Below are positions 23,259 through 34,878 of a stretch of DNA of 64,000 bases, piece after piece; the first letter of the stretch is position 1, and every line of letters starts with the position of its first letter. Source of the DNA: Roridomyces roridus (taxonomy: Eukaryota > Basidiomycota > Agaricomycetes > Agaricales > Mycenaceae). The notes under the pieces were generated by a model. The model was not told the origin of the DNA, made no database searches, and worked only from the letters and a program-made list of their open reading frames with translations. The stretch lies in contig JARKIF010000023.1 in the NCBI GenBank assembly GCA_029378245.1, forward strand, positions 62,001-126,000, given 5' to 3'. A program made the position numbers and the translations under genes.

Positions 23259-24957
23259 TCAGGTAAAGTGAGCCGAGGACTGGTGCATATAATGCCCCTG
23301 CCCGCCATACACAGGGTCAAAGTACCCCTGGCCATGGCCATGCTGCTGCTGGGAGTAAAACGCCGGATGCTGCGGGTTCGCATTCGCCCACCCATCGCCC
23401 ATCCCCTGCTCCTCGTCGAAACCAAGGCCAAGGCCGAGGTCATACCCCGCCCCGTGGCCGTGCTGAATCTGCATCTGCTGCTGCTGCTGGACGGAAGCAG
23501 CCATCTGGGCCTGCGCCCTCGCAATCTGCGCCATCTTGTGCCGTGCATCATACATCTGCTGCTGCTGCATGTACATCTGCTGCTTGAGCACAGCCTCCAC
23601 CCCGCCCTGCATAGGAATAGGCATAGACATCCCAGCACTCGACGGCGGCGTGCGCGAGCCCTCCCAGCTGCCAGACGACGCGCTGGACGGTGACGACGGT
23701 GTGCGAGGACCAGGCATGGGCATGCCCATAGGTGGTGGTGGAATGCGCATGTCAAACTCGGGGGCAAAGGCAAAACGGTCTGCAGGGGTCTCGGGGCTCA
23801 CACCACCCTCATCCTCGTCCCCTTCTTCGACGTCGCCCGCCTCCTCGAGCAGCACCTCGACGTCGATCTCTTCAATCTCGCCGCGGAGTACAGCGGCGTG
23901 GGCTTCGGGACGAATGGGCGTCTCGAGCGGGGGGATGCTGGCGCGTGCACGCCAGGTGTTGATTTCCTTCGGGGGTGTGAGTATAAGGAAGGGTAGTAAA
24001 GTAAGAGGGGTAAGTGACATACCCTTCTAAGCGTTTCCGCCTCTTGCGTAACATTCCTCAGCGTCTGGGCTGCGAGCACGCGGTGCCGGCGTGCAGCGTG
24101 GAGGGTCGCGATGCTGTAGGATACGTCAGTAAGAACAGGAATCCCCAAAGTAACGAAAGAGGAAGAAGGGGTATCCGTGTAGCCGTGTATCCGTGGGTTT
24201 AGTCATCACCGGTGACACATCCCGCCCCAGACACGGCGCCCTCGCCAGGTCGTTATAGTGACGTGCGGCCATGTCCGAGCCTGGGTCCACCGGGGCAATG
24301 ATGTACCGGACCAATAAGGACGCAGCCGCTGCGATGGGCAGGAGGGAGCGAGGATGGGCAGGCGAGAATGCTCTCCGTCATCATGGCGTCGCCTTGACAA
24401 GGGAGGAGGACGAGGGTAGTGTTTGCCTCCTCGAGGCCCATCGGCAGGACTAGCAGGAAGAGGAGGATGCTGCTTCATCTCCACACCGCCACGGAGAGGC
24501 TAGCACTTTTCTCCTGCGACCGCAGACCGATGCCCAGTAGCATTCTCCGTCTATGGGGTCTCCCCTCCCCAGCACGCGCACGCGCCTCCCTCCCCGCCTC
24601 CTCAAGCCCAAGAACAAGAACGAGATCAAGCAGACGAAGACTCACCTAGACCCGACGATAGCAGCCTTGCTGGGACGGCGGAGAGCCGCAAGTGGCGGGA
24701 GGAGGGAGGCGAGGGTCTGCAGCGCAGTTAGTTAGGGGAACGCAGGGCATGAGTGGAAGGACACTCACCAAAAACCTCCCATTCAAAGTCTCTCTACGCA
24801 TCCGCTCGACGGCATTGTGCGTCGCACGGCGCTCAGCGGTGGAAGCCCGGCGTGGAGCCCGGCGCTTCTCCGAAGTGGGTGAGGACGCAGGATCCGGCGT
24901 AGGAGAGGCCGGGGTTGGCTCGGTCTTGGTGACGATAGTACTAGTCGGAGAAGCCAT
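23259..24957 (-). CDS. basic helix-loop-helix transcription factor
   Basis: Starts at 24957 (MASPTSTIVTKTEPTPASPT). The basic region is ERRATHNAVERMRRETLNGR, with the His/Glu/Arg arrangement that contacts E-boxes. Helix 1 continues across an intron into LASLLPPLAALRRPSKAAIV, and after a second, unusually long intron (about 0.5 kb, roughly 24115-24645) helix 2 reads SIATLHAARRHRVLAAQTLR followed by a leucine-spaced coil (EAETLRR). A third intron precedes EINTWRARASIPP. The rest is a disordered acidic, Pro/Ser-rich and Gln-rich tail (MYMQQQQMYDARHKMAQ, VQQQQQMQIQ) ending in Gly/His/Tyr-rich sequence at 23259. It is a nuclear DNA-binding regulator; targets are unknown. A second ATG-rich antisense frame over the tail is a shadow. 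Confidence 0.88.
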
Positions 24958-27714
24958 TTCTTGAGTTGATTCAAAGGCAAAAAAAAAAAGTCGGCGGGGT
25001 CGTTATTGAGGGATTGAAGGAGGTCGCGATTTCTCAGCGTGCCAACTTCAGGTTCTCGGGGTTTGGTTTGGGGGGGAGGGATGGAGGAGGGTGGGGATGC
25101 AAGTGTCTGGTCGGTTGGCGGGAGTCGTTGGTGGTCGGACGGCGGGTGGTGTAAAAACAGGAAGCAGCGAGCCGAGCTCAAGCGTACTTGTTTCTTGTGG
25201 TAGTCGGGGAGGTAGAGGCCAGAGAAAAGGGTCGCGAGGTCTAGAGGACAGTCATTCGTCAGTTTTTTGGTGCTGGTCGGCAGCAGACAGGGCACGCACT
25301 CCAAGCGGTATCCTTTCTCAGCAGAGGGGGGCGGGACGTCGAAGACGGTGGGACGGGAGGCGGGAGGCCGGGACGAGGTGCGACTCGGACTCAGACAGCA
25401 AGCATAGGTGGGGAGAAGAGCGGCACAGCGTCACCTCACCTCTTTTACACCCGGCGTTTGCCGTATTTACCTCCATTTGCCTTTTGATCCCGATTTGATC
25501 GTGTTCCATCTAGACGTGACAGCCGGGTGGCGTTCCTCCGACCCTTGTTGACGTTCTTCTCCCACTACCGTGCTCAATTTCAAGCCGCCTCGAGTCGATT
25601 ACTTGATAGGTAGCCAGCCCATACATCAACGACCACGGCCAATCGCCAGCCCTTCTTCTGTGCATCTTCTTCTTCCGCCCCGTTAACCCCTTGTAGCCCC
25701 TCCGGCGGTGATTGCTGCGTTGAGTCGTTGACAGACTGCACGGCGTCAAAAGTAGCTCTACCCTCAAACACCCGCCGCCAAACACATGCCGATGGAGAGG
25801 AACGCCGGTTTTTTCAAAAGAGATTTTGCGGGTATGTAAACATTCACAACTCGTCGAGAAACTGACAGTTCTCGTTCCCTGTGCGGTGATGCGACTGAGG
25901 CTCGACGGCGACCCACAACATCTCCAAGATAAAATTGTAGACGCCCCCCGGCTCCGCTCGACGACGGCATTTACCTGCCAGCCAATGCGTCCGTATTCCA
26001 TTTTTACTTCACCGTGAGAGGCATTTCCAAACGCTCACGACGTCCCGGAAAAGCACTCGTCAGGCCCACTTGCAGGACTAAACTGGGCTCTCGGATGGTC
26101 CGCGCCGTTTTATTCCTCAAGGCCTCATGGCCACTTGGTTCTGCTAACTCCTTTCCTTACGCCCGAGATCGGCGCCCTCCGCCCAGTAAGTATTACTGAC
26201 TCTATTGTATCCGCCAAAGTCCGTTCATGTCCGTCCCCACGTACGTTCCGTTCCCATTTATACAGCGGAGATCGTAACTCTCGTATGTAACTCAGCGTCA
26301 TCCAATCCGAATTGAATGCTTACAATGCAGCTTATTCGCTATACAAAGGCTCGAACTAAACTTCAAGAACCCGAAGGCCGGCCTCGAGGTACGATGTCCG
26401 TGTCCGCGGCTCAAAGCGCTCAAGACCTGTCTGTGCCTATATATCTACTACGCCGGGCATCGTCGACGTCTTAGCATCCGCTCTCATTCCATATGTGCGT
26501 CGCCGTGCCGGGTATCCACAACTCGTAGCGTTGCGGTCCCTGCATCCGGCAAGTATACATACGTATTCTGGAATCTAGAATCCCGACGTACGGTATTCAA
26601 CCTACCCTGAACCTCGTGCCCAACGTAGCTTCGCGCCAGGTCATTGGCTCGCTCGGCACAGCAAAGTTCGAAACCACGGCAAGTCCCAAGTACTTATCTG
26701 AGCTTCCACGGGTATATGCTCCACAGCCTCATTGTTCGAACGTAAGCTGCACTAATCGTCTCTGTCTGTCTAGTTGAAGATCCGAAACTAACGAAATTCA
26801 GACACCTGAGAAGAGATGACTCTGAATCTGATTGTGGCACAGCACCGTCGGTGATGTCGGGGGCTTTGTGTCATTCTATTTCTCACGGCGTGCAATCCTG
26901 GCCATTCACCCAGTTTTATAGCAAACGTGGGTCTTGTATTTTCTTTCTTTCCGTGGAACCCAAGTACGAGCAAGCAGAAACGTCATGTCCGTCCACCCAC
27001 ACTCAAGGTCACCGTCAGTTTGCGGTCAGTGCTCAAACCTCATGCATTGCTCTGTCTACCCAAGACTCTCTACGCAGTGGAATTCACAGATTCCAGAAAC
27101 GGGCACTATCCATCATAATGCTTGCCACCCGTGTGACTCTGCGCCATTATAGCCTTAACCGTTTTTGTTTCCCTTTCGGGAATCGGGGGTGGGACAAGTC
27201 AAGTGTGGGAAGGAGAAGAAGAATGTACACGAGCCTTATCTCGACCGAGTTGGCCGGGTGTTGAAGTTCGCATGCCGCCTCATGCCGCCGGCAAGATAAT
27301 TCCTCAAGCGAAAGAATTACTTGCTTCGATACTGATTCAAATTGCAGGTGGTGCCCTCTACTCTGATTCCAGCGTTCAAAGATCAAGTTCGAAAGACTCG
27401 AATCCAAGTCCTCCGCCTGCATTCCTCATTCCCGCAAGCTATACGCAACCCAACGTGCGTCCCTCGCTAAGCCTAATGCAGAATACCCAGGATTTTCCCG
27501 CCGTGGACTTCGAATGAGTGGGTTCTTTGATCATCTCCATCCACTGGCTACTTTAATTGACTTGAAGCTTCTAGCATGGAATCTAATCATGCACGCGTGA
27601 GGTTAGCCTAATCTGCGGAATTCCGAGTTCCTCGACATGCGCACATGCGAGTGAAGTGACCTGAAATGATGCGATAAAGGATACCGTGACAAGACAGATG
27701 TCATTCACTCGAAA
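24958..27714. other. gene-poor stretch of 2.8 kb
   Basis: The left part is the leader and promoter of the bHLH gene. Between about 26050 and 26350 a few short plus-strand pieces are hydrophobic (for example HLVLLTPFLTPEIGALRP) and followed by GT, as in a decayed membrane-protein gene, but I could not assemble a gene. Frames at 25510-26001 and 26851-27264 show no protein-like pattern. No RNA gene recognised. Confidence 0.4.
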
Positions 27715-27722
27715 GAGGTGAT

Positions 27723-28583
27723 TAGTGTTGCCGTCGAGGTGAGTTGACATCGGTCTAGACCTCGGCTCGGGTAACGAGTTGATGAACTCGACAGATCGAG
27801 TCGAGTTGAGTTGAGGTCGAGTTGTGGGCGAGTTCTCGAATAAGATTACATACATGCTATGTCCTTCTTAGACCGCGACGCGTCCACAGTCGCGCCTGCT
27901 TAATCCACATTCTGACCCACAAAACCCGCTGTCCGAGTCCTCGGACTCACTAGCAATGGTCTTAGCAACCGGCGGCCGGGCCATTTGGTACGCGATCGCG
28001 TGGCTAACGGCGAAAAAAAGACGCGTCTCTGCCGCACCCACCATGGCTGAGCGCTGCCGCTTCCCAGCTCCTGAGACCTGCAGGTGCCCAACTCTCAGTG
28101 GGAGCTTCCTCGGCTGCCTCCCATGCAAAACCCTCCAGCTACTACTCATTTCATGAACCCGGCGGCATATGGGAGTTACTATACTGGCGGCTACTATCCG
28201 GCTCCAATGGCTGGTTATCCCGCCCCGATGACTCCCGGACCATCCACCCCGACTTATTGTGCGGCTACATACTCACAAGTCCAGCTCTAGAGGATCAACA
28301 CAGTCCAGCATAAGCGTGGAAGGGAGATGAATGGCGAGACGGAGGTTTTCGTGGTGACGGGGTGGCTTCGTAGGAGGAGTCGGACCGGCGCATAGACCGA
28401 GTTCGGAGTCAGAGATGGAAGAGATAAAGTGAGATGCCTTCAATCAGAGTAACTAAGTGGGATGACTAGATACACGTGATACAACTCGGCTTAACTCGGT
28501 CTCCACTCGACTCGACTCGGTTAATCGAGTTGGATCGAGTTGGTGACATCGGCTCGCCTCAACTCGCCTCGACGGCAACACTA
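27723..28583. mobile_element. hAT-like non-autonomous element with GAGGTGAT target duplication
   Basis: 861 bp. The left end is TAGTGTTGCCGTCGAGGTGA and the right end is its inverted match ending CGACGGCAACACTA. A perfect 8-bp duplication, GAGGTGAT, flanks it (27715-27722 and 28584-28591). The subterminal zones are dense in ACTCGACTCG-type motifs in both orientations. The centre (about 27860-28320) is unlike the ends and includes an open, intronless, Pro/Tyr/Gly-rich stretch (see the separate entry). No transposase is encoded. Confidence 0.85.
28087..28290 (+). pseudogene. possible captured gene fragment inside the hAT-like element
   Basis: A frame reading PNSQWELPRLPPMQNPPATT, then HFMNPAAYGSYYTGGYYPAP, then MAGYPAPMTPGPSTPTYCAA and stopping after SQVQL at 28290. 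This Pro/Tyr/Gly composition looks like the disordered C-terminal tail of a host protein rather than a transposase. It is preceded by CAG, as if the first base followed a splice acceptor. The origin is unknown, and random open frame cannot be excluded. Confidence 0.35.
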
Positions 28584-28591
28584 GAGGTGAT

Positions 28592-29148
28592 GACCTCCAA
28601 AAACAAGCACATCATTTCCCGATCGAGCGTTTTGACTCGAGTCTCGATGACGCGTCGCAATCCTGATGACCGGCTTATCCTTCGTCCCAGGATCTGCACA
28701 TGTTCAGAAGAAGAAGAAAGGGGTGCGCTGATGTTCACTTCCTCAATACTGCGATCATACGATTGTACGCTGCTCCAAGGGACCCAGCCTTGCAGTGGAG
28801 CTCCTCAGTTGCGAGTAACTGGTCGTGTGCAGCGGCTATTTCATAACCCGGGCGCCGGAAAAATGGAAAGCGGAAACAAAACGCGTATCAGCATCACCTA
28901 ACATCACTCATGGAAGCGCTGGGCGTTTATGAAATACCCCCGAGTCCGACATCTTTCATTTTTGTTCTGGTTCGAATTCCAGTCGGTTAAACAACGGTTG
29001 ATACTCGACTCGAGATCACCATGTTCATGGAAATACAGGGGAGAAGCCAACCAAGTTCAAGAATCCACCAGTTCAAATGGAGATGGCCAGTGGCCACTAG
29101 GTTGAAACTTGAAACCATCGTCTGGGTGAACGACGGCCCTGATCATGA
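28592..29148. other. gene-free stretch
   Basis: Nothing coding recognised. A T-arm-like palindrome, CTGGTTCGAATTCCAG, occurs near 28970, without the rest of a tRNA. Confidence 0.4.
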
Positions 29149-30033
29149 AATGGTGCTCTTGTCTACAGAGCAAGTCAACAAAAATACAAAAGACAGTCTC
29201 CGGCTGCACGCGTTCAGGGGGAGTCGAACCCCGGCGGCCTCAATGGTGACCGCCATAGTTGCGTTGGACGTATCCGAGTGCTGCACCTCGATGCTCAAGG
29301 GATGCAAATATCAGGCAACTATGTAGCACGTTTGAGCTCTGTATCTTCATTTTCAGTCCCGGGCAAGGGGCCAAGCTCCAATGCCTGAGTCCATACTAGA
29401 TTAACGAACCGGCTTGGAATGGTGCTCTTGACTACAGAACAAGTCAACAAAAATAGAAGAAGAACAACTGCAATACTTATGCATTCAGGGGAGTCGAACC
29501 CGGGCCGCGGTCTTAATCGCGAATGGTGCTTGCGCTGGAGGTCGTTCCGAGTCCTGCCCTTCGACGTTCACCGGGAAGGATGCAAATACTATGTGATTAG
29601 CGCGGAATTTGATGTCTGCGTCTAACCTTCCAGTCCCAGACCCCACGCAGAGTGGCCAAACTCCGACGCCTGATCCGGAATGTCGGAGTCGAAAATACAA
29701 CAGCATTGCATATCACGTCTATACTAGGCGACCGTCCAATGGTGCTCTTTGCTCTCACGGAACAAGTCAGCAAAAGTAAACGCCCAGCAGCTACGGCCTT
29801 CATGGCTTCGGAGGGAGTCGAACCCCGTTGTTTAGCGCGGATCGTAAACCACCGTATCCAGGTCCTCACTTTTGGTCTCGGATCTAAAACACATTGAAGT
29901 CAGCAAAAAAGGACCGGACTTGCTCTCCTCGAGATCGAATCCAGGGGAATCGAACCCCAGCTGCTGCCTGAATAGTCAATGTTGCCCGCCGCGTTCAATG
30001 AACCCGGCACAGTGGCCAATTTCCAACACCCGA
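29149..30033 (-). repeat. cluster of four tRNA-derived SINE-like units
   Basis: Four units in one orientation: about 29149-29388, 29418-29672, 29738-29880 and 29888-30033. Read on the minus strand, units 1, 2 and 4 begin near an A-box-like TGGCCACT.TGC, and all carry a B box (GGTTCGACTCC, or GGTTCGATTCC in unit 4). They end with a T-rich tail and a shared 3' tag, here GACAAGAGCACCATT in unit 1. The T-arm can pair (GGGG/CCCC in unit 4), but the acceptor and D arms do not, so I do not call functional tRNAs. Units are 145-255 bp long and diverged. Confidence 0.65.
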
Positions 30034-30246
30034 TTCATTCAAATCGGGTTCAGCGAGAAACCAGACAAGCAAAAGTCTCATTAGTCTATAGATAAACACC
30101 CTCATTGTAATCACAGATAGCAAGAAAACCGCGGAGATTCCCGATCCCAGCCCACACAATGCCAGCAATCGAGCAGCTGGAGGGGGTCACTTGATACAAC
30201 GAAAGCCCAGTCAGCGCAGTTCTTGGATGGAAGAGAAGAAACTCAA

Positions 30247-32599
30247 CTACTTCCGCTTGATACGCAAGAGTTCTTCGTAGTTCGCGCCCCAGAATGATTC
30301 TACAAAATCAACATGCATGTATCCAATGAGAGCAAGGAACCCTACCTTGATGGTCCGGCTCATACACATCCGCCTCATTCTGACAACAGCATCCTCTATC
30401 AGAGCAACTCACCAAGAAGAAAAGAAAACAACGCACCAAATACGCCGCCCCGCCCGGTGTAATCTCCCTCAAATACCCGATAGCCTCACTCACACTCCGA
30501 TACGCCTTCACCTTCTCCTCCCTCGTAGCATTCCACGCCCACGTCTTGACCGTCGTGACATGATATAAACTCGATCGCCAGGCTTCGGTTACGCTCGTTC
30601 TGCCGTGCCCATGGGAGGCGTTGTACGACGTCGGAGCCGTGAGGAGGATGATCATATTACCTGGCTCCGCTGCATCTGTTTTGAGCAGCGCGTCGACCAA
30701 TTTGGAGCGCTCTTCTGCAGTTTGGAAGTTTGGTTTTTGGATGAGACGGGATGCGAGTGCGAGATTGGTGCCCACGACCTGTATGTGGATGTGGTATGAG
30801 ATCCACACAAAATGGGCATGGAAAGTAGTTACTCACCGCGACGTTCTCTGAAGTAAACGTTTCGAAGAAAGAGAAGAACGTCGGGAATGTCATCACTTGC
30901 ACCGACGCGCCCGGGACATTCCGCCCAAAATCAAGTAGCGGTGCCACAGACTTGGCCGCCTCGTCCTTGCCAAGCACGGGATTCACGAGAATCGCGAGCT
31001 GCGACGTCGAGAAGCCGCCCCATCCGTCCGCAGCCCAGGCCAGCGCGTTGTCCGTCATGACGGTCCACATTCCCTCGGTGAGGGTGCGATTCGGGGACGA
31101 CCAGGAGACAATGGCGGCTTGGAGAGTAACTGCCTCGGAGGCGAGGATGGATGCTTCTAATACGACACCGAAGGTGCCACCTCCACCTGGCGCGAGTGAG
31201 TTCTAGTTTGACGTGTGGATAGATGTATAAGGACGCACCTCCGCGGAGAGCAAAGAATAGATCCTCGTTCTGACATTCGTTCGCGATCCGCAGTTTTCCG
31301 TCCGGAGTGACGACCTTGTATTCAAGCTGCAGACAAACGGAATCAGAAAGGAAGGAAGAAAGATTGCGAGTCAACAACTTACCACGCGATCCACGCCCAT
31401 TCCCATCGTATTGCTCAAAACACCGTGACCTCCGCCCTAAACGCAACAATCAACAAATCTATGCGGACCGGAATCCGAACTGTGCATACCTGCAACCATC
31501 CCCCGACGGCGCCGACGGTACGATCGCTCCCTGCACAGAAGTAAAGTGAGTCCGTCGTCGTAAGAATATAACGTCGACACACCTCCAACCACCGTGACAT
31601 TATGTGCATCCGCAAACTTGTACGCTTCAGCCCACTGCACCCCTGCCTAGAAATACACGAAACGTCATGGCACGGCAAACGGGAGATACAGGTATGATAT
31701 GCACGCACACCAAGTGTTACAGCGGATTTAGCGGAAGTACAGCCCTGCGGCACGAAATCCGGGCGATAGGTCATCTGGGGTGCGGATCAAATTCAACAGC
31801 GGGAATATCTCAGCGATATGCGTGCCTACATCTTTGAGATGATGCATCTGCGACCAGTCAAGTTATGCATCAGGAATGGAGGATGTTCACGTACCCACAA
31901 TGCCAACGAGCCGGGAGCACTGCTTCGGCCCTTGTAATCGTGCTACCAATTCCGAGTCTGAGTGGATGAGGAGGGAGAGTATTAAATGAAAAACGTACAC
32001 CAGTGTTCTTGATGACCAGCGGGACTCGCGTATTTTCCGAGAATTTGAAAGCGGCAGCGACATCGTCGGCGTCGCGGACATCAATCTGCGGGAACGCAGA
32101 TGGGAGAGATTCGAGAGAAGGGTTGTCGTACTCACGTAGTATTCGGGCACGCTGCCGCGCTCACAGCGGTGCGGGGGCTTCGTCGCAGCGGAATTAAAGG
32201 GATCGGAGGCGTCAAGAAGACATTGTGCGCCCGTCGTTTGGCATGTCTCCCATTGCGTGTTGATCAAGGCGGAGAATTCTCCTGCGCGGAAAGCTGCGAT
32301 GGGATGAATGAAGAGGGGGCGGGAGTAGAGAGATTGAGCGCACTTTCGTTGGTATATTGAGACTGCAATGTCATTTTTCAGAATGGTAGCAAGGGCGGTG
32401 GCACAGAGGTATGTACCTGGACAGAAATACAGCTGCTTGCTGTCGGCCCCTCGCTGAAGCACGGGTATGCGAAAGGCACACTGGAGAAGAGGCGTCCGCC
32501 AACTGCGGTACGTAGTTCGTCGAGAGCGGTCTGAGATACATGCAGCGAGGAGAAGAGACTGAGGGGAGCCGAGGGGAAGAAGGATTGGGCGATGGACAT
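30247..32599 (-). CDS. berberine-bridge-enzyme-like FAD-linked oxidase
   Basis: About ten exons. The start MSIAQSFFPSAPLSLFSSLH at 32599 lacks a convincing hydrophobic signal peptide. The FAD-binding (PCMH-type) domain includes INTQWETCQTTGAQCLLD, VPLVIKNTGHDYKGRSSAPG (His for 8-alpha FAD attachment), the block GGSDRTVGAVGGWLQGGGHG and MGMGVDRVLEYKVVTPDGKL. Then come NEDLFFALRGG and GGTFGVVLEASI. The C-terminal BBE segment appears as NEADVYEPDHQ, then ESFWGANYEELLRIKRK, ending at 30247. These flavoenzymes oxidise alcohols, sugars or alkaloid-like substrates with O2. The position that holds a second, cysteinyl FAD link in many relatives is not Cys here (see findings). It is divergently oriented from the kinase gene. 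Confidence 0.9.
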
Positions 32600-33180
32600 T
32601 GAAGTGTAAGTGCTACGTCACGGACCGAGCCTTCTTATAGCGTGCCATCGCGGACGGTCGTGTCGGAATCAAGGGGTCTTACCGGCCCTCGACGTTGATA
32701 AATCGGGTTCGCACTTTCGACAGTCCCGGTGGATGCGCTCAAGAAGACAAAAGCTGTGGATGATGACAGATCCGAGTACTCCTCCCGCACACAGATGGCT
32801 TCTCCCGGCAGTTACTCTCTCGGGGGCAGAGACGCCGCAGTGGAGGCTGGGCCCAGGAGTCTGCCACGAGTTCCGAGTTGATGGTGGCGGAAGAGGATCG
32901 CGTCCATGACCTAATCATGTCGCCAATCAATATTCTCACCCTTCTTCTCCTCTCCCTCTTTCGTGCGATGCAAGAGCGATGGGACTCTGCACCTGGAAGA
33001 CTCTAAATTCATTGGCTGGGCCCCGTTTTTAGGGCCTAGAGCAGTCTGTAATGCCTCCGCGGAAGCAGAGATCACCCCTGTCTCACTCTTGCACTCCTTA
33101 AATTTCGTCGACGCTATGAGTCGCTCTTCCACCTCTCTGTCTTCTCCCACAACCACCACTTACTACTGCTTCTTAACACC
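32600..33180. promoter_or_regulatory. divergent intergenic region between BBE oxidase and kinase genes
   Basis: 581 bp separate two divergent start codons, so both promoters must lie here. I do not see a clear TATA box for either gene. Confidence 0.45.
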
Positions 33181-34403
33181 ATGCACGCTTCCACCATTCT
33201 TCCAAACCTCGTAGGCTGCACTGTCGACGAAGGTACCCTGCTTTTGAAGAAGGTCGTGGGCGCCGGTGGATTCGGCAAGCTATACCACGCCGTCGACACC
33301 GAGTCTGCTTGCTCCTCCCGCCGCTCATCATGGGCGTCTACAAACACGACATCTTCATCTTCCTCCTCCACGCCATCGTCCGTCTCGATGCCGGGTGTTT
33401 ACGCCGTCAAGTGCCTTCACAACTCCCCCTTCTACGACCGCGAGCGAATCCTTCACCGCCGCGTCTCCAGCCACCCAAACATCGTCACTGTCCATCAGGA
33501 CTTTACATCCGAAGAGCACCTCTTCATCGTCATGGACTTTCACGCCAGCGGTGATATGAGCTTTGCCATCGCCGACGGGCTCTACCACAGAAACACACCG
33601 CTCGTCAAGCGCACGTTTGCCCAGATCGCAGAGGCCATCCTCTTCTGCCACGACCAGGGCGTGTTTCATCGGGATATCAAGCCTGATAACATTCTCGTCG
33701 ACCACGACGGGGGTAACCCCTGTCTCACTGACTTTGGGCTGGCCACGCGCAAGACCATCATTTCGAGTAAGGAGGCTGGGTCCCACGCATACATGTGTCC
33801 CGGTGCGTCCATTTATCCCCTACTCATCTCACTCACTCACATTCGCTCACAGAGTCGTTCGAGGAAGGATTCCTCGGCCCGTACAGCACCTCCTCGTGCG
33901 ATTCCTGGGCGCTCGGCATAACCCTCCTCAACATGGTCACAACTCAAGGACCATGGCACTCTGCCCGCCCGCTCACCGACTCGCGATTCAAGTCGTTCTG
34001 CGCCGACGGCGAGACGTACTTGCTCGCACACCACCCCATCTCACGCTCCCTCGCCGCCCTCCTCTCGCGTTTCCTGTGCGTCGATAGTAATGAGCGCATT
34101 TCGATGGAGCTGTTCAAGAGCGAGGTGGAGGAGATGGAGGAGCTTTATATGAGCCCGGTGGATCTGCGCAGGGCGAGTGTGGTTTTGAAGGACCTTGCTG
34201 CGTGGGTCGTACCTGGGCGTCCGGCCGTTACTGATCCTACCGTCCCAAGACTCGAGTCTGGGGCAGAGGAGGAGGAGAAAGGGGAGGGAGGGGAGGGGAA
34301 CGCGGACGAGAGCTCTGATGAGCTACCCTCTGCGTCTCCCGCCGTCGCAAAGGCGGGCAAATTCAAGCGGGTCGTTCGTCGGTTGCGTTTCTGGCGCAAG
34401 TAG
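33181..34403 (+). CDS. serine/threonine protein kinase
   Basis: Two exons (33181-33802 and 33853-34403), 390 aa. Gly loop GAGGFGKLYHAVD; a Ser/Thr-rich insert (TNTTSSSSSSTPSSVS) precedes the ATP-lysine motif YAVKCL; catalytic loop FHRDIKPDNILVD; metal-binding DFGLATR. The activation-segment end reads MCPESFE in place of the usual APE. After the kinase core come an acidic stretch (SGAEEEEKGEGGEGNADESS) and a basic C-terminus (KFKRVVRRLRFWRK), possibly membrane- or nucleus-directing. The layout resembles the fungal Ran1/Vhs1/Ksp1-like group of nutrient- and cell-cycle-linked kinases, a family-level inference. All catalytic residues are present. Confidence 0.9.
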
Positions 34404-34878
34404 CGATCCGACGACGCTGCAATTTGAAATGAAAAACACAAAAACAGCAGATAATGGGGGGAAATATATACGAGTCACTGGGAACCGTTTCTATGTATGT
34501 AGTTGTTCGTCCAATTATGAGACCGTGTTCCAAATAGTCATGGACCTCTCTGTCTGAAATTAGTGGCGGATGTAGTCAGTCCATTCTATTTTGTATAGCT
34601 GCAAAACGGGTTGGGCCCGTCAAAACCCCAACCACACTGCAAACTTATTTTGAAACTGCGACTACAAACTGCGCATAAGTATCTCCACCATCTTTGAGTA
34701 TTTTGACAATCCTTCGCCGTACACTTGCAGGAAAGGGATTTTTCATTCGGTTACCCGCGAGAAAGTTGCTACACAAAATAGGTGATAAACTAGACGAATT
34801 GCACGATAGAAATCAGACGGTACATCGGTTACATGTAGGAAATAGCGGTCAGGAAACAACAAACTAATGTGCCCCGAA
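34404..34878. other. convergent intergenic region
   Basis: 3' regions of the kinase and F-box genes. No gene or repeat recognised. Confidence 0.45.

Noticed and set aside
23085..24030. Long antisense open frames over the bHLH gene
   Set aside because: They arise from codon-biased, low-complexity Gln/Pro-rich sequence on the other strand; the minus-strand frame has the domain and proper splicing.
26050..26350. Membrane-protein gene
   Set aside because: Hydrophobic pieces with splice-like ends could not be assembled into a continuous reading frame with a start.
29149..30033. Functional tRNA genes
   Set aside because: B-box arms are good, but the acceptor, D and anticodon arms do not fold, and units continue beyond the tRNA-like part into a shared tail.
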